From contig NC_133655.1 of NCBI RefSeq assembly GCF_009905375.1, positions 38,707,437 to 38,771,436 of the forward strand: 64,000 bases of DNA, written 5' to 3'. Shown in pieces: positions 46,510 to 56,700 of the stretch; within the stretch, counting starts at the first letter, position 1; every line of letters begins with the position of its first letter. Made by a program: the position numbers and the translations under genes. Source of the stretch: Apium graveolens (Eukaryota > Streptophyta > Magnoliopsida > Apiales > Apiaceae). The notes beneath the pieces are model-generated. The model did no database searches and had not been told where the DNA came from. It saw nothing but the letters and a program-made list of their open reading frames with translations.

Positions 46510-47339
46510 ATCTTGAACTCAGTGCCATTATCACTCCTTATGGTTTTCACAGAATCTTTGACCAATTTATCCAGATGTTTGACATGATCAATCAAGATAG
46601 ATGCAGTTTCACTTTTTGTGTGCAAGAAATACACCCATGTGTATCTGGTGAACTCATCCACTATGACCAACGCATATTTCTTCTTTGCAATAGACATGAC
46701 ATTCACTGGACCAAATAGATCAACATGTAGTAGATGATAAGGCTCAAGAATTGATGATTCAGTCTTGCTCTTGAATGAAGATTTTCTTTGTTTGGCTTTC
46801 TGACAAGAATCACAAAGGCCATCAGGAGCAAATACTGACTTTGGCAGTCCTCTCACAAGATCTTTCTTGACCAGTTCATTTATATTGTTGAAATTTAAAT
46901 GAGAGAGTTTCTTGTGCCACTTCCAGCTTTCTTCCATTGATGCTCTACTCATCAGACAGATTGCAGAACCATCAGTACTTGTTGAAAGCTTAGCTTCATA
47001 AATGTTACCATGCCTGTATCCTTTTAGAACAACTTTGCCTTTGGATTTACTCACAACTTCATAGTGTTCTTCAAAGAAATCAACATGATAACCTCTGTCA
47101 CAGATTTGACTTATACTCAGCAGATTATGTTTAAGTCCTGAGACCAGAGCTACTTCTCTAATGATGACATTCCCAAGATTAATATTGCCATATCCCAATG
47201 TTTTTCCAATGTTGCCATCTCTATAAGAAACACTTGGGCCAGCTTTCTCCACAAAGTCTGATAGCAGGGCTTTATTTCCAGTCATATGTCCTGAACATCC
47301 ACTGTCCAGAACTAGAATATTTTTCCTGTTGCCCTGCAA
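46506..47339 (-). pseudogene. pol: Protease, gag-pre-integrase and integrase N-half of C
   Basis: Copia protease motif LVLDSGCSGHMTG is at the start, then a gag-pre-integrase zinc region (WHKKLSHLNFNNINELVKKD, CDSCQKAKQRKSSF). The integrase core start follows (HVDLFGPVNVMSIAKKKYAL, TIRSDNGTEF). It lies in the gag frame but after two stops (about 47331-47354), so a stop or a frame change separates it from gag. It ends at the frameshift near 46507. Confidence 0.9.
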
Positions 47340-47351
47340 TCACAAAGACCA

Positions 47352-48977
47352 CTAATGATTAGTTTTAAGGACCCAGACTTGCTTGGATCCTTTGGCCTTA
47401 TTAAGTTTGTTAACATTTGCAGCGGATTTAGCATCAGAGTTTATGTTAACATTTTTCTTATCAGAACTTACACTATCAGACTTTGAATCAGAATTTACAC
47501 TAGAAGGAACAATGGAAACTTTCTTCAAAGAAGGTTTTATTTGATAATAATCATAGTACAAACTATGATATTCCTTACAAGTATAAATGGAATGCCACAA
47601 ACTACCACAATGAAAACAAGGATTTTGTGGTTTATATCTAACAGACTGACTCTTAACTCCTGATTTTGAAGGTAAGGAGTTTATGTTCTTATTCTTCCTG
47701 TAAAAAGAAGCCAGATGGTTAGAACTTCCACAGTTATGACATGTTTTCCTAGGAGCATCAGGAACAGATTTATAATCATTGCTTTTATTCACACCTTCCT
47801 TTCCATTCCTATTTTTCCTAGGTGATTTTACCTTGTTTGCATTCTTAACATCTTCCAGCTTATGCTTAAGCTGCTTCTTAGTCATTAAGCCTATGTTTAC
47901 TTCAGCTGTCTTTTCCTGTTTTAGTTTGTCAGAAGTTAATTCCTCTTTAACTTCTGATTTCTCATTATCAGACTTTATAGTTACAAACTTAACAGGTTTT
48001 AACTTTGACTTTTGCTTAACAACAGGCTTAATTTCTACAGTTCCTTTATCATTCTTATCCTCTCCATAACCTAAGCCCTCTTTCCAATTTTCACTACTTA
48101 GCAAATTTTGAGTTGTTCTGCCAGAGTTAGTCCAAGTCCTGATAATCTCTCTTTCCTTTTCTAACTCGGTTTTTAGAGATTCATTCATTTTTAGCACTTC
48201 ATCCCTAACATAAAAAGCATCATCTCTATCCTTCTGAGTTTGATGGAACATAACTAACTCTTTTTCTAAGAAATCATTTCTTTTCTTAAAAGAAAGATTT
48301 TCAGAAGTTAATCTTTCACATGTTAAAGTTTGATCTCTATAACTAACAAACATGGTTTTAAGATATCTTCTCAACTCATTAATATCATCAGTATGAAAAG
48401 CATAAGTAGTCTGAGGTACCTTTGTTTCAGCAGCTTCAGAACTGCTCTCGGCACTTTCTTTATCAGCATTTGCCATCAAAGCATAGTTCTCCTCACTTTC
48501 AGAGTCTGAGGTGTCTGTACAGATTTTCTTCTTTGTGACCAGAGCCTTGCCTTTGTCACCCTTCACTTTCTTGCAATCAGGAGATATGTGGCCTTTCTCA
48601 CCACAGTTATAGCATTTGACATTGGTATAATCTCCTCTATCAGACTTTCCTCCTCTGCCCTCAGATCTTCTGAAATTCTTTTTATCAGAACTTGTGCCTT
48701 TCCTGGAAAACTTCTTTCCCTTCCTGAACTTCCTGTATGCAATCTTTGTGATCCCTTTCACCATAAGAGCACACAGCTTCATCATCTCCTCATCAGCATC
48801 AGTCTCAGGCAAGCTTTCAGAATCCGAGTCATCATCACTTTCAGAACTTGATGACTCAGTATCAGACTTTGTGAAAAGAGCTTTACCCTTGTCTTTCCTT
48901 GAGGTAGCTGCCTTGGGGAATTCTTCTTCAGCCTTAAGAGCAACTATCCTTGACTTTCCTCCTTTCCTCTTGCTTCT
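47352..48977 (-). pseudogene. gag: gag C-terminal part of C with zinc knuckles
   Basis: Continuation of gag after the TAA at 48978-48980. A Ser/Asp-rich stretch leads to CYNCGEKGHISPDC (intact CCHC), CHNCGSSNHLASFYRK (last Cys lost to Tyr) and CFHCGSLWHSIYTC. A long coiled-coil-prone segment lies between the first and second knuckles (RNDFLEKELVMFHQTQKDRD, ESLKTELEKEREIIRTW). Such a long gag with spaced knuckles is typical of Sireviruses. Stop UAG at 47352-47354. Confidence 0.9.
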
Positions 48978-49688
48978 TTATTCCATCTCAAGTTCATGAG
49001 TCTTGAGCATTCCATAAATTTCATCAAGAGTTGTTTCATCAAGATTGTAGTTGTCTCTTATTGTTGTTGCCTTCAAATCCCAGCATTCAGGAAGAGGTAA
49101 CAGGAATTTAAGGTTTGAATCTTCAAGTTCATACTCCTTATCAACCAATGACAAATCATTCAAGAGTTTGACAAATCTATCATATAAATCAGTCAATGAC
49201 TCATTAGTCTTTGAGTCAAAGTGTTCATACTCTTGAGTGAGTATTGTCTTCCTATTCTTCTTAATTGTATCGGTTCCCTGACACTTTGTTTCCAGAGCAT
49301 CCCATATCTCCTTAGCAGTCTTGCAGTTAATTACCCTATTTGACATTACATTATCAATGGCACTATGCAGTAAGTGTTGTACCTTAGCATCCTTAGCAAT
49401 TGATGCTATATCTTCAGCAGTATAATCACTCTTCTCCTTTGGTACGGTCTTTGCTGCTTCACCTGCAACTGCAACAGCGAGCTTGGTTGGTTTGTGAGGC
49501 CCTTCCTTGATTCTCTCAAGATATTCTGGATCTGTTGCTTCCAGGAACATGGTCATCCTCACCTTCCATATGGAATATTCAGATGGTCTCAGTATGGGAA
49601 TTCTGATGGTCTCATACCGACTTTGAATTTGTGTCTTTGGTGGTTCTTCAGTTTTGGTAGGCTTAGTTGGAGTTTCTGTGTCAGACAT
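48978..49688 (-). pseudogene. gag: gag N-terminal part of C
   Basis: A 236-codon frame starts MSDTETPTKPTKTEEPPKTQ. It includes the copia gag (UBN2/DUF4219-type) pattern: RPSEYSIWKVRMTMFLEATD, VINCKTAKEIWDALETKCQG, FDSKTNESLTDLYDRFVKLL and LPECWDLKATTIRDN. Stop TAA, inside a normally continuous gag. The ATG lies 43 bases after the primer site. Confidence 0.92.
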
Positions 49689-49730
49689 GATTTTGTTTGG
49701 ATCTTTAACTGTATGTGCGTTAACAAATAG

Positions 49731-49742
49731 GCTCTGATACCA
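49731..49742 (-). promoter_or_regulatory. Primer binding site of C
   Basis: GCTCTGATACCA (minus strand TGGTATCAGAGC) lies two bases inside the 5' LTR end. It is an initiator tRNA-Met primer site and fixes the minus orientation. Confidence 0.93.
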
Positions 49743-49744
49743 CT

Positions 49745-50333
49745 TGTTAGGTCACACACTGTAGAGGGGGTGAATACAATGTAAAGTACAATCAAATCGA
49801 ACTTTAATATCACAAGTAACAGAAAACAAACTTTATTGAAACAATAAACTCTGTTACAGTATGGAACTGTTACCTCTCAGTGATGAACAAATATCACGAG
49901 AGCTGATAGGGTTACAATGAATAATCTTCTCGAATATGATAACACTTATAGTGTAAACCCTATGTCTGTGTTTATATACTACACAGTTACAAGATAATCG
50001 CTAATTAATATGGAATATAATTCTGCTTCCTAAAATATATCAATCAGATATCTTTTCTTCCAAGTATTCTATTCTTCATAGAACTCCTTCTTCATGCATA
50101 TCTCTTCTTATTTTTACCTCGATCTTCTTTCCTTTAATCAGCTACTATCCTTATCTGAACATACTTTAGCACTTAAGTTCTGATATCCATCTTCTGATGA
50201 TTATCTCCTGATAATATAAGTACTGATATCCTTAAGTCCTGACTTCCAGTAAGTACTGATTTACCTGTTTAAGTAAGATCTGAAAACTAAACATAAATCA
50301 TATTAGCCATGACATTATCAAATATATCTAACA
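49745..50333 (-). repeat. 5' LTR of C
   Basis: The LTR is 589 bp. Compared with 22900-23491 I count about seven substitutions and one two-base indel in the first 225 bases. It contains the ATCAGAACTTAA-type repeats near 50170-50260. Confidence 0.93.
49971..49979 (-). promoter_or_regulatory. TATA box in the 5' LTR of C
   Basis: Minus strand GTATATAAA, followed by ACACAG. The same box is present in the 3' LTR and in the solo LTR at 4292-4896. It is the likely core promoter of the C family. Confidence 0.6.
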
Positions 50334-50338
50334 GCTTT
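50334..50338. repeat. Target site duplication of C, right copy (GCTTT)
   Basis: Exact partner of 22895-22899. Confidence 0.9.
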
Positions 50339-50354
50339 CTCCGACGACTGTTTA

Positions 50355-50374
50355 TTCTATGGATTGCCATAGAA
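50355..50374. repeat. Perfect inverted repeat in D matching its LTR motif
   Basis: TTCTATGG-ATTG-CCATAGAA: two 8-bp arms around a 4-base loop. The CCATAGAA arm is the second half of GTCGCCATAGAA, the unit repeated in the LTR of D at 52590-52890. Confidence 0.7.
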
Positions 50375-50390
50375 AATTAATCGCTCTTAT

Positions 50391-50606
50391 ATGGAGATTC
50401 AAGAGGAAATGGAAAGATCAAGAGCAAGAATTCAGAGAACCATTCAAAGAAAGGAGAATAGGGAAGCGAGAGAAGCATATCTTCGAGCAAATAGGAAAGG
50501 AAGCAAATGGGAAAAAATAAAGAAGAAAATGGACAAACCAGAAATATATCACTATTTAGACCCTGGTAACTCTAATCTGCTGAGAACTGTGGAACATTAC
50601 AGATAG
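50391..50606 (+). pseudogene. Extra-ORF fragment of D, basic helical part
   Basis: A 71-codon frame (MEIQEEMERSRARIQRTIQR, NREAREAYLRANRKGSKWEK) ends in a stop. The following sequence continues in the same style with stops (EYENIHDLYDQFSK, KNGWKITINHRDGL). It lies between the C insertion and the purine tract of D. I infer it is part of the protein encoded after pol of D. No known domain is recognised. It is strongly charged and probably helical. Confidence 0.5.
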
Positions 50607-50937
50607 GAGTATGAAAACATCCATGATTTGTATGACCAGTTCAGTAAAATAATCACTGGAACTACTGTGAACATTCTGAAAAATGGATGGAAGATCACTA
50701 TCAATCACAGAGATGGTCTATAGATGAAGGTGTACCAGTGTGTTGAAGAAGTTGAACATTGTTGAACTGTTCGTCGTAGCCTCAAAAATCCCATGGATGT
50801 AATCGAATGAGAATGAATATTTCAGAGACATATTTTGGAGAACGATAATGAATGTATCCTCTCAAGCCTTTATGTATCCATTCATGATCAAAGTAATTGC
50901 GATGGCAGGATGCAAAATATCACTATGTCTGACTAAC

Positions 50938-51602
50938 ATCTGAGATCCATTCGATATCTACAACTCACTTTTCTTGAAAGACAACTTAGGAGCAAAAGAG
51001 CAAAACTGGAGGCACCGGGAGTTAAAAGATCAGAAGCAGACCTTAAAGCTGCTGAAGTTCTATATGCTTACAGACTCAATGACAAAATGACCAGGGATAC
51101 AGAGAAGGACATGAAGAAAGTTGAAAGAGCTTATCATGAGATAATGTTAATTAATGGAGGGCTAGAAATGAATCTTCTAAAAGATAGTGAACCTATCATC
51201 AACACTAATAGTGAAGGGGAACTAGTCTTTCAGATTAATCAAGCAAAGATTAAGATTAATGATTTCAGAACAAGCGCATCAGAAAAACTGGAGGCACCGG
51301 GAGTTAAAAGATCAGAAGCAGACCTTAAAGCTGCTGAAGTTCTATATGCTTACAGACTCAATGACAAAATGACCAGGGATACAGAGAAGGACATGAAGAA
51401 AGTTGGAAGTGCTTATCATGAGATAATGTTAATTAATGGAGAGCTAGAAATGAATCTTCTAAAAGATAGTGAACCTATCATCAACACTAATAGTGAAGGG
51501 GAACTAGTCTTTCAGATTAATCAAGCAAAGATTAAGATTAATGATTTCAGAACAAGCGCATCAGAATCAATTTATCAAGCCTTAATGGACGTCAAGCCTT
51601 AA
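50938..51602 (+). pseudogene. Extra-ORF fragment of D with a duplicated 94-residue unit
   Basis: A frame without stops over 221 codons; a methionine is available at 51087. It starts LRSIRYLQLTFLERQLRSKR. It holds two nearly identical 94-residue units, each containing KLEAPGVKRSEADLKAAEVL, KDMKKV, YHEIMLING and EGELVFQINQAKIKINDFR. The unit is charged and helical, with a coiled-coil-like look. It ends ESIYQALMDVKP. The same reading then continues only after frameshifts into the basic tail at 51733. The function is unknown. Confidence 0.6.
51002..51565 (+). repeat. 282-bp tandem duplication in D
   Basis: Two head-to-tail copies (51002-51283 and 51284-51565) start AAACTGGAGGCACCGGGAG. I see about three base differences, for example GAAAGAGC against GGAAGTGC. 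The length is exactly 94 codons, so the frame is kept. Confidence 0.92.
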
Positions 51603-51732
51603 TGTCTAGAAAATCATCACTATTGTTTGATCTTGTTCCCAAATGCACCAAAGTCAAATATCTTGAGATAATGCTTCATGAGATGAATAATCCACCTCCA
51701 GTCAATGCACTTGGATAGAAGCTCGTGATTGT

Positions 51733-51888
51733 ATGCAAGCTAGATTGAATGAGCTGAAAGAGTCTCCTCCAAAACCTTCAGATCCCAAGAAGAAAGTCTC
51801 TAAGAGAAAATCTGATCAGCCTCAAGAAGGAGAAGGAAGCAGGAAGCAGAAGAGAAAAAAACAAAGAAGATATAGAATATATGTTTAG
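51733..51888 (+). pseudogene. Basic C-terminal tail of the extra ORF of D
   Basis: A 51-codon frame contains PSDPKKKVSKRKSDQP and KQKRKKQRR, two basic clusters 13 residues apart like a bipartite nuclear localisation signal. It ends 160 bp before the purine tract. It is in a different frame from 50938-51602, so at least one frameshift lies between. Confidence 0.5.
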
Positions 51889-52049
51889 GCTAGAGGAACA
51901 CTTCTTTGTAATTTATAACTTAAGAAATCTGGAATTGAATATGTAATCCGGAATGTATTTAATATCTTCATATGTTTTGAGATTGTACTTTTTCTTATCA
52001 TCGGTTGAGTTATCCTTAGGGATTTGCTTGTCGAACTCTAACAATCAAA

Positions 52050-52060
52050 TAGGGGGAGAT
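52050..52060 (+). promoter_or_regulatory. Polypurine tract of D
   Basis: TAGGGGGAGAT directly precedes TGTAAAGCATAA, the start of the LTR of D. It has the same core as the tract of C. Confidence 0.75.
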
Positions 52061-52990
52061 TGTAAAGCATAATGTAATGTAACATGTAATCGAGGATTTA
52101 TAACTCAACATGAAAATAGAAACAGATAAACAATATTAAACTGTGAAGCACATGAACCCTACAGATGAAGACAGAATAAACACAAAGAACCAAATGATGC
52201 AATTGACTCTTTAAGTCCTCTAACAGATCATGGGAAGAAGTTCATTGTCATGTTCAAGAAGTCACAAAGAATAAGACAACAAGGGACTTTAAGCATCAGT
52301 TATATGAATTGATTTCAAGTGTTACAGATCAAGGGTTCAATGAAAGAAGCAATGGATAACACCAATCTATATCAGCTCAGAAACACAAGACAAATTGAAT
52401 TAGGATTCTCTCAATGCTAGTTGTTTGTGAACCAGGCCAGTGCACCAAACATCAGTATTCAAGAAAGAATTTTGATTTAGTTATAGAAGGAAATGTTGAT
52501 ACAATGAAGAATGGTTTGACAAAAGCAAAAATATTCTAAGTCATAACAGTCTTCTATCTAGTCGAAATAGAGAATCTCTCTAAGGCACCACAGTGGTCGC
52601 CATAGAGATTCTCTAAGGTACCTGGTTGCCATAGACTCTAGTCTCCACAGAAGAAGCCTCTGTAGCTACCTAGTCGCGATAAAGCCTTTGCTTATCTCAG
52701 AACTTCAAGTGAATCTCTTGGTCGCCATAGAAGTTCACTTGGTCGCCACAGAAGATCACTTGGTCGCCATAGAAGTTCCCTTGGTCGCTATAGAAGATGC
52801 CCTAGTCGCCATAGAACATATGCAGTCGCCATAGAGCTCTATAGAGACACTGGTCGCCATAGAAGCTTGCTCAGGTCGCCTTAAAAGAGTTGTGTATTCA
52901 TTGATTTTAATTACAACAAATTTAAATGGAATGAGTCGACACAAACATGCCACCTGTTCTGAGCTACTCTCGGATATGTGTGTGTGCACC
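52061..52990 (+). repeat. 3' LTR of D (right boundary uncertain)
   Basis: The LTR begins TGTAAAGCATAATG after the purine tract. It has no long frame. It contains the GTCGCCATAG cluster. Somewhere between about 52890 and 53000 the sequence passes into element I; I cannot place the junction because the other end of I is off the window. Confidence 0.55.
52590..52890 (+). repeat. Cluster of a 21-22 bp repeat with core GTCGCCATAG
   Basis: Six exact copies of GTCGCCATAG plus at least four one-mismatch variants (GGTTGCCATAG, GTCGCCACAG, GTCGCTATAG, GTCGCCTTA) occur, about 20-24 bp apart in the densest part (52740-52870). The linker is often AAGTTCACTTG-like. Spacers are similar to each other and carry no foreign sequence, so this is not a CRISPR array. 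Confidence 0.85.
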
Positions 52991-54805
52991 TACCTAAATG
53001 CAAGTTTTTCAACAAATCAAAGCCACGGGACTCAAGTACAACTCAAGTCCTAACTCCAGTAAACTCAGGCCTAGCAAGGCCACACCAAAACTCACCTAAA
53101 ACAGCCTATACTTATGGTGAAAAATTCTACTACTTAGTTCCTAGTGTTCCTCCTTCCACCTTAACTCCTAACTCATCACCAATACCAATAGTTAAGCCAA
53201 TAAATCTAACCTATAATGTACACAATCCTACTAACTATCATTTTATGGAAATTACGAGCATAAACCTAGCCATATAGGTCATTTACCGAGGCAAAAACAG
53301 AGAGCATAGCAGAGCAGATTTTACATATGTGATTTTAAACAAAATTTTGAACTAAATATACATGGTATCAACTTGATGGATTATAAATTTGATCATAACT
53401 TATCAAGGCACATAGCATACTAACATTTCAGAGCAAAAACCATGGCATGCATTATACAAAACTCAAATTTAAATCACATAACATATTTGTCTGAATTATC
53501 ACTTATATCATGACATGCAAGTACTAATTTCAACTTTTATCGTAAAAATCATGGCATACAAGGATGGAAACTTTGTGAAATACATTTTAAAAGATCAGAG
53601 GTTCTTTGAAAGCCACATGCAAAGTCTCTTTTTAAAGAAAAACCAACTAACACAATAAAATTCATTCGGCACCTTGAGAGACATTGTCGAATGCTTGAGG
53701 TCAAGACCATGGATTGAAAATAGAAGCAAAACACTTCGTTAAGACCATCTCTTGCTCAAGTTTTATGAGCCATATTGAGTTAAAATCTAGATTCATAAGA
53801 ATCAAAGTTAAAACCCTTGGCTTTAACCACAAGCAACTAAGAAACTAACTTCAAATGAAGATATAGCACTAAGTGTAGATGACCCTTTCTTAGATAAGTT
53901 GAAGGGTGTAAGAAAATGAAGAAATGAGGAAGAAAATGAAATGGGTAGGGAGGGTTTTAGGTGCGGCCGAGAGGGAGTATGGAGAGGAGAGATGGAGTGG
54001 TGTGTGTGATAAGAGAAAATGATGTGCGATTGAGTGTTTTGGCTAGCTTGTGTTTCATCCAAATAGTGAGTGGAGGTTGTTTTGACCATTCTATCCTTCT
54101 TCTACTACTAGCAAGATTTTACATGCAAGGTTTTATGGGTCATTTAGTTGGTCAAATGGAGTTAGTGGAGGTGAAAGGTCGGTTTTACCTTTGATTTCTA
54201 TTTGGGTGGAATTTGCATGCAAGGGTACACTTGTAATTCAATAACTATTAAAATTATGATAAAAAAGAATGAGTTTTAGTAATTAAAATATAAATCCATA
54301 AATCACAAGATTAATACCATAAATACTATGAGATTTTAGAAGTTTAATAAAATTGTTTTCAAAAAAAAAAATCAAAAAAAAAATTATATTAAAAGAGTTT
54401 TTAAACATCATCACACTAATAAATAAGTCATGTAAAATATAATTAACACATTATAAATCACACAAGAAATTACAAATAAATTGACTCTATTCCACAATAT
54501 TAGAATATAATTTATCGCCTAATCGCAACTTATTCAAATATCACTCAATCGCGAGAATCTCAGTTATTACTTAATCGCGTAGTCGCAACTATTCATATAT
54601 TATCAAATTGCGCCACTTATTTAAACGCGTAACGAAAATCTTACTCGCGTACAAAAGCTATACGCTTAAAAATATTCCAGCAACATTCGCAATACCATAC
54701 AACAAAATTAAATCCGCATAGTTGGCATTATATCACCAAATATTTATGAATATATATATATATATCGTACTTATAAAATAATTCAAATATTCACCGGCTG
54801 TCACA
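52991..54805 (-). repeat. 3' LTR of Ty3/gypsy element I
   Basis: On the minus strand it starts TGTGACAGCCGGTGAATA just after the purine tract. It is AT-rich near 54240-54770 with a TA microsatellite (about 54750-54766). The left end is not sharply defined. No convincing gene lies in it; frames at 53961-54194 (+) and 54089-53823 (-) overlap each other and have no similarity to anything I know. Confidence 0.65.
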
Positions 54806-54818
54806 TCCTCTCCCCCTT
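54806..54818 (-). promoter_or_regulatory. Polypurine tract of I
   Basis: Minus strand AAGGGGGAGAGGA directly before TGTGACAGCC. Confidence 0.8.
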
Positions 54819-54829
54819 ATAGGATTCTG

Positions 54830-55810
54830 TCCTCAGAATCTAGGAGAATAGTTGAGAATACCAATTCCGCATTTCAGATTCTAACTCCCACGTTGCCTCT
54901 TCAACTTTAGGATTCCTCCACAATACTTTTACCAAACTTACTGATTTATTTCTAAGAGTTCCCTCTTGTCGATATAGTATATGTACAGGTTGCTCTTCCT
55001 ATGATAAATCAGCCTGAATCTCCACTGGTTCAATCTCTATCACATGATTGTCGTCCAGATTATACTTGTTTAGCAATGAGACATGAAATACATTATGCAC
55101 GTGTTGATATTATGGTGGCAAGGCTAGTTCATAGGTAACTTTCCCTACTTGGTTCATAATTTCAAAAGGTCCAATGTATCTTGGAGCTAATTTCCCTTTC
55201 TTACCGAATCGGGTGAAACCCTTCCATGGTGATACTTTTAGCAATACAGCTTCCCCAATTTCGAATTTCACATCCTTCCAGGCGGGGTCCGCGTATTTCT
55301 TTTGTCGATCCTGAGCAGCAATGAGTCTCTTCTTGATCACATTTGCTGAATCAATTCAGGTCCAAAAATCTTTCCTTCCCCAACTTCATCCCAACTCGTC
55401 GGTGTTCTACACTTTCGCCCATATAAAACTTCGTATGGTGGCATTCCAATACTTGAATGGTAACTGTTGTTATATGAGAATTCTACGAGTGGTAGATGAT
55501 CGTCCCAACTTCCCGAAAAAACAATTACACAGCTTCGCAATATATCTTCAATGGTTTGGATTGTTCGTTCGCTTTGGCCATCGGCTTGTGGATGATATGT
55601 CGTACTCATGTTTAATTTCATTCCGAGATTTTCTTGAAATTGCCTCCAGAATCTTGAGTTGAATCGCAGATCTCGATCCGAAACTATCGATATAGAGATA
55701 ACATGGCATAACACGATTTCACGTACATACATATGAACTAGTCTGTCTAACGAAGACTTCTCATTGAGTGGAAGAAAATGGGCCAATTTCGTAAGGCGGT
55801 CAACTATCAC
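54830..55810 (-). pseudogene. pol: Integrase core, C-terminus and chromodomain of I
   Basis: On the minus strand: MIVDRLTKLAHFLPLNEKSS, IVSDRDLRFNSRFWRQFQEN, DGQSERTIQTIEDILRSCVI, SPTSWDEVGEG-like end, then [35 protein letters not shown] and a chromodomain (LVKVLWRNPKVEEATWELES). A stop lies near 55337, and there are others toward the C-terminus. The order and motifs match A, so I is another Tekay-type chromovirus of a different family (its LTR starts TGTGACA). Confidence 0.88.
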
Positions 55811-56700
55811 TCAAATTACGTCGTGCCCAGAACGTGTTCGCGGTAATCCCACTACAAAATCCATGGAAATATTTTCCACTTCCATTCTGGAATCTTCAAT
55901 GGTTGAATCAAACCACTTGGTTTTTGATGTTCTGCTTTCACTCTTTAGTATGTGTCGCATTTTGAAACCCATTCTGCAATTTTTCTTTTCATGTTCGGCC
56001 ACCAAAAACTCTTCTTCAAATCATGGTACATCTTGGTACTTCCTGGGTGAATTGAAAATCTTGAGTTGTGTGCTTCTTGCAAAATATCATTCTTCAATTC
56101 AGTCATATTTGGGATCCAAATTCTTGTTGAAAATCTCAACATACCTTGTTCGTCTTTTTATGTACATATCTCTTCTCCCGTCAACTGATTATTTACCTGA
56201 GTCATCACTATATCTTGGCATTTCTATATCCTCTCTAGTAGTGTTGGTTGAAAGGTAATGGCATAACACATTTCTTCTGCTCCTCCATGATCACAAAGCT
56301 CTAATTACAATTTTTCAACTTCATCAGATAATTCCTTCGGCATCGTTATCACATTTAATTTTTCCTTCCTACTCAAAGCTTCTGCTACCACGTTGGCCTT
56401 TCCCGGATAATATTGTATGGACCAATCGTAGTCTTTGATCAATTCAAACCATCAGCGTTGTCTCATATTTAGCTCCTTCTGAGTAAAGAGGTATTTCAGA
56501 CTCTTGTGATTCGTGTATATCTCGTATTTCTCCCCATATAAGTAGTGTCTCCATAGTTTCAAAGCAAACACTATCGCAGCTAATTCTAAGTCATGAGTCG
56601 GGTACTTTTGTTCATATGGTTTAAGTTATCTTGAAGCATACGCTATCACCTTCCCGTGTTGCATCAGTACGCATCCAAGTCCTTTATAAGAGGGATCACT
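55811..56700 (-). pseudogene. pol: RNase H and integrase N-terminus of I
   Basis: Broken reading includes [11 protein letters not shown] and [16 protein letters not shown] (RNase H end), then TRIWIPNMTELKNDILQEAH, FSIHPGSTKMYHDLKKSFWW and the first half of the integrase core (ISMDFVVGLPRTRSGHDVI). Several stops and frameshifts are present. Confidence 0.82.

Larger units (their letters stand above)
22900..50333 (-). mobile_element. Sirevirus-like Ty1/copia element C (contains element A)
   Basis: Two LTRs of about 590 bp (TGTTAG...CTAACA) with perfect target duplications enclose, on the minus strand, primer site, gag with zinc knuckles, protease, integrase, RT, RNase H, a 2.4-kb spacer, a frame of about 1,247 codons and a purine tract. 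Element A (30718-44836) interrupts the RT gene. Without A the element is about 13.3 kb, very large for copia. Large gag, long spacers and an extra ORF after pol are known traits of Sireviruses, so I place it there; the genus call is inference. LTR divergence is about 3 per 100 in the first 225 bases. Confidence 0.92.

Noticed and set aside
52590..52890. CRISPR-like look of the regularly spaced GTCGCCATAG repeats
   Set aside because: Spacers are short and similar to each other, repeats are degenerate, no cas genes are present, and the array is inside a plant LTR.
53823..54194. Overlapping frames of 77 and 88 codons in the LTR of I
   Set aside because: They lie on opposite strands over the same DNA, have no recognisable domain and sit in an LTR.
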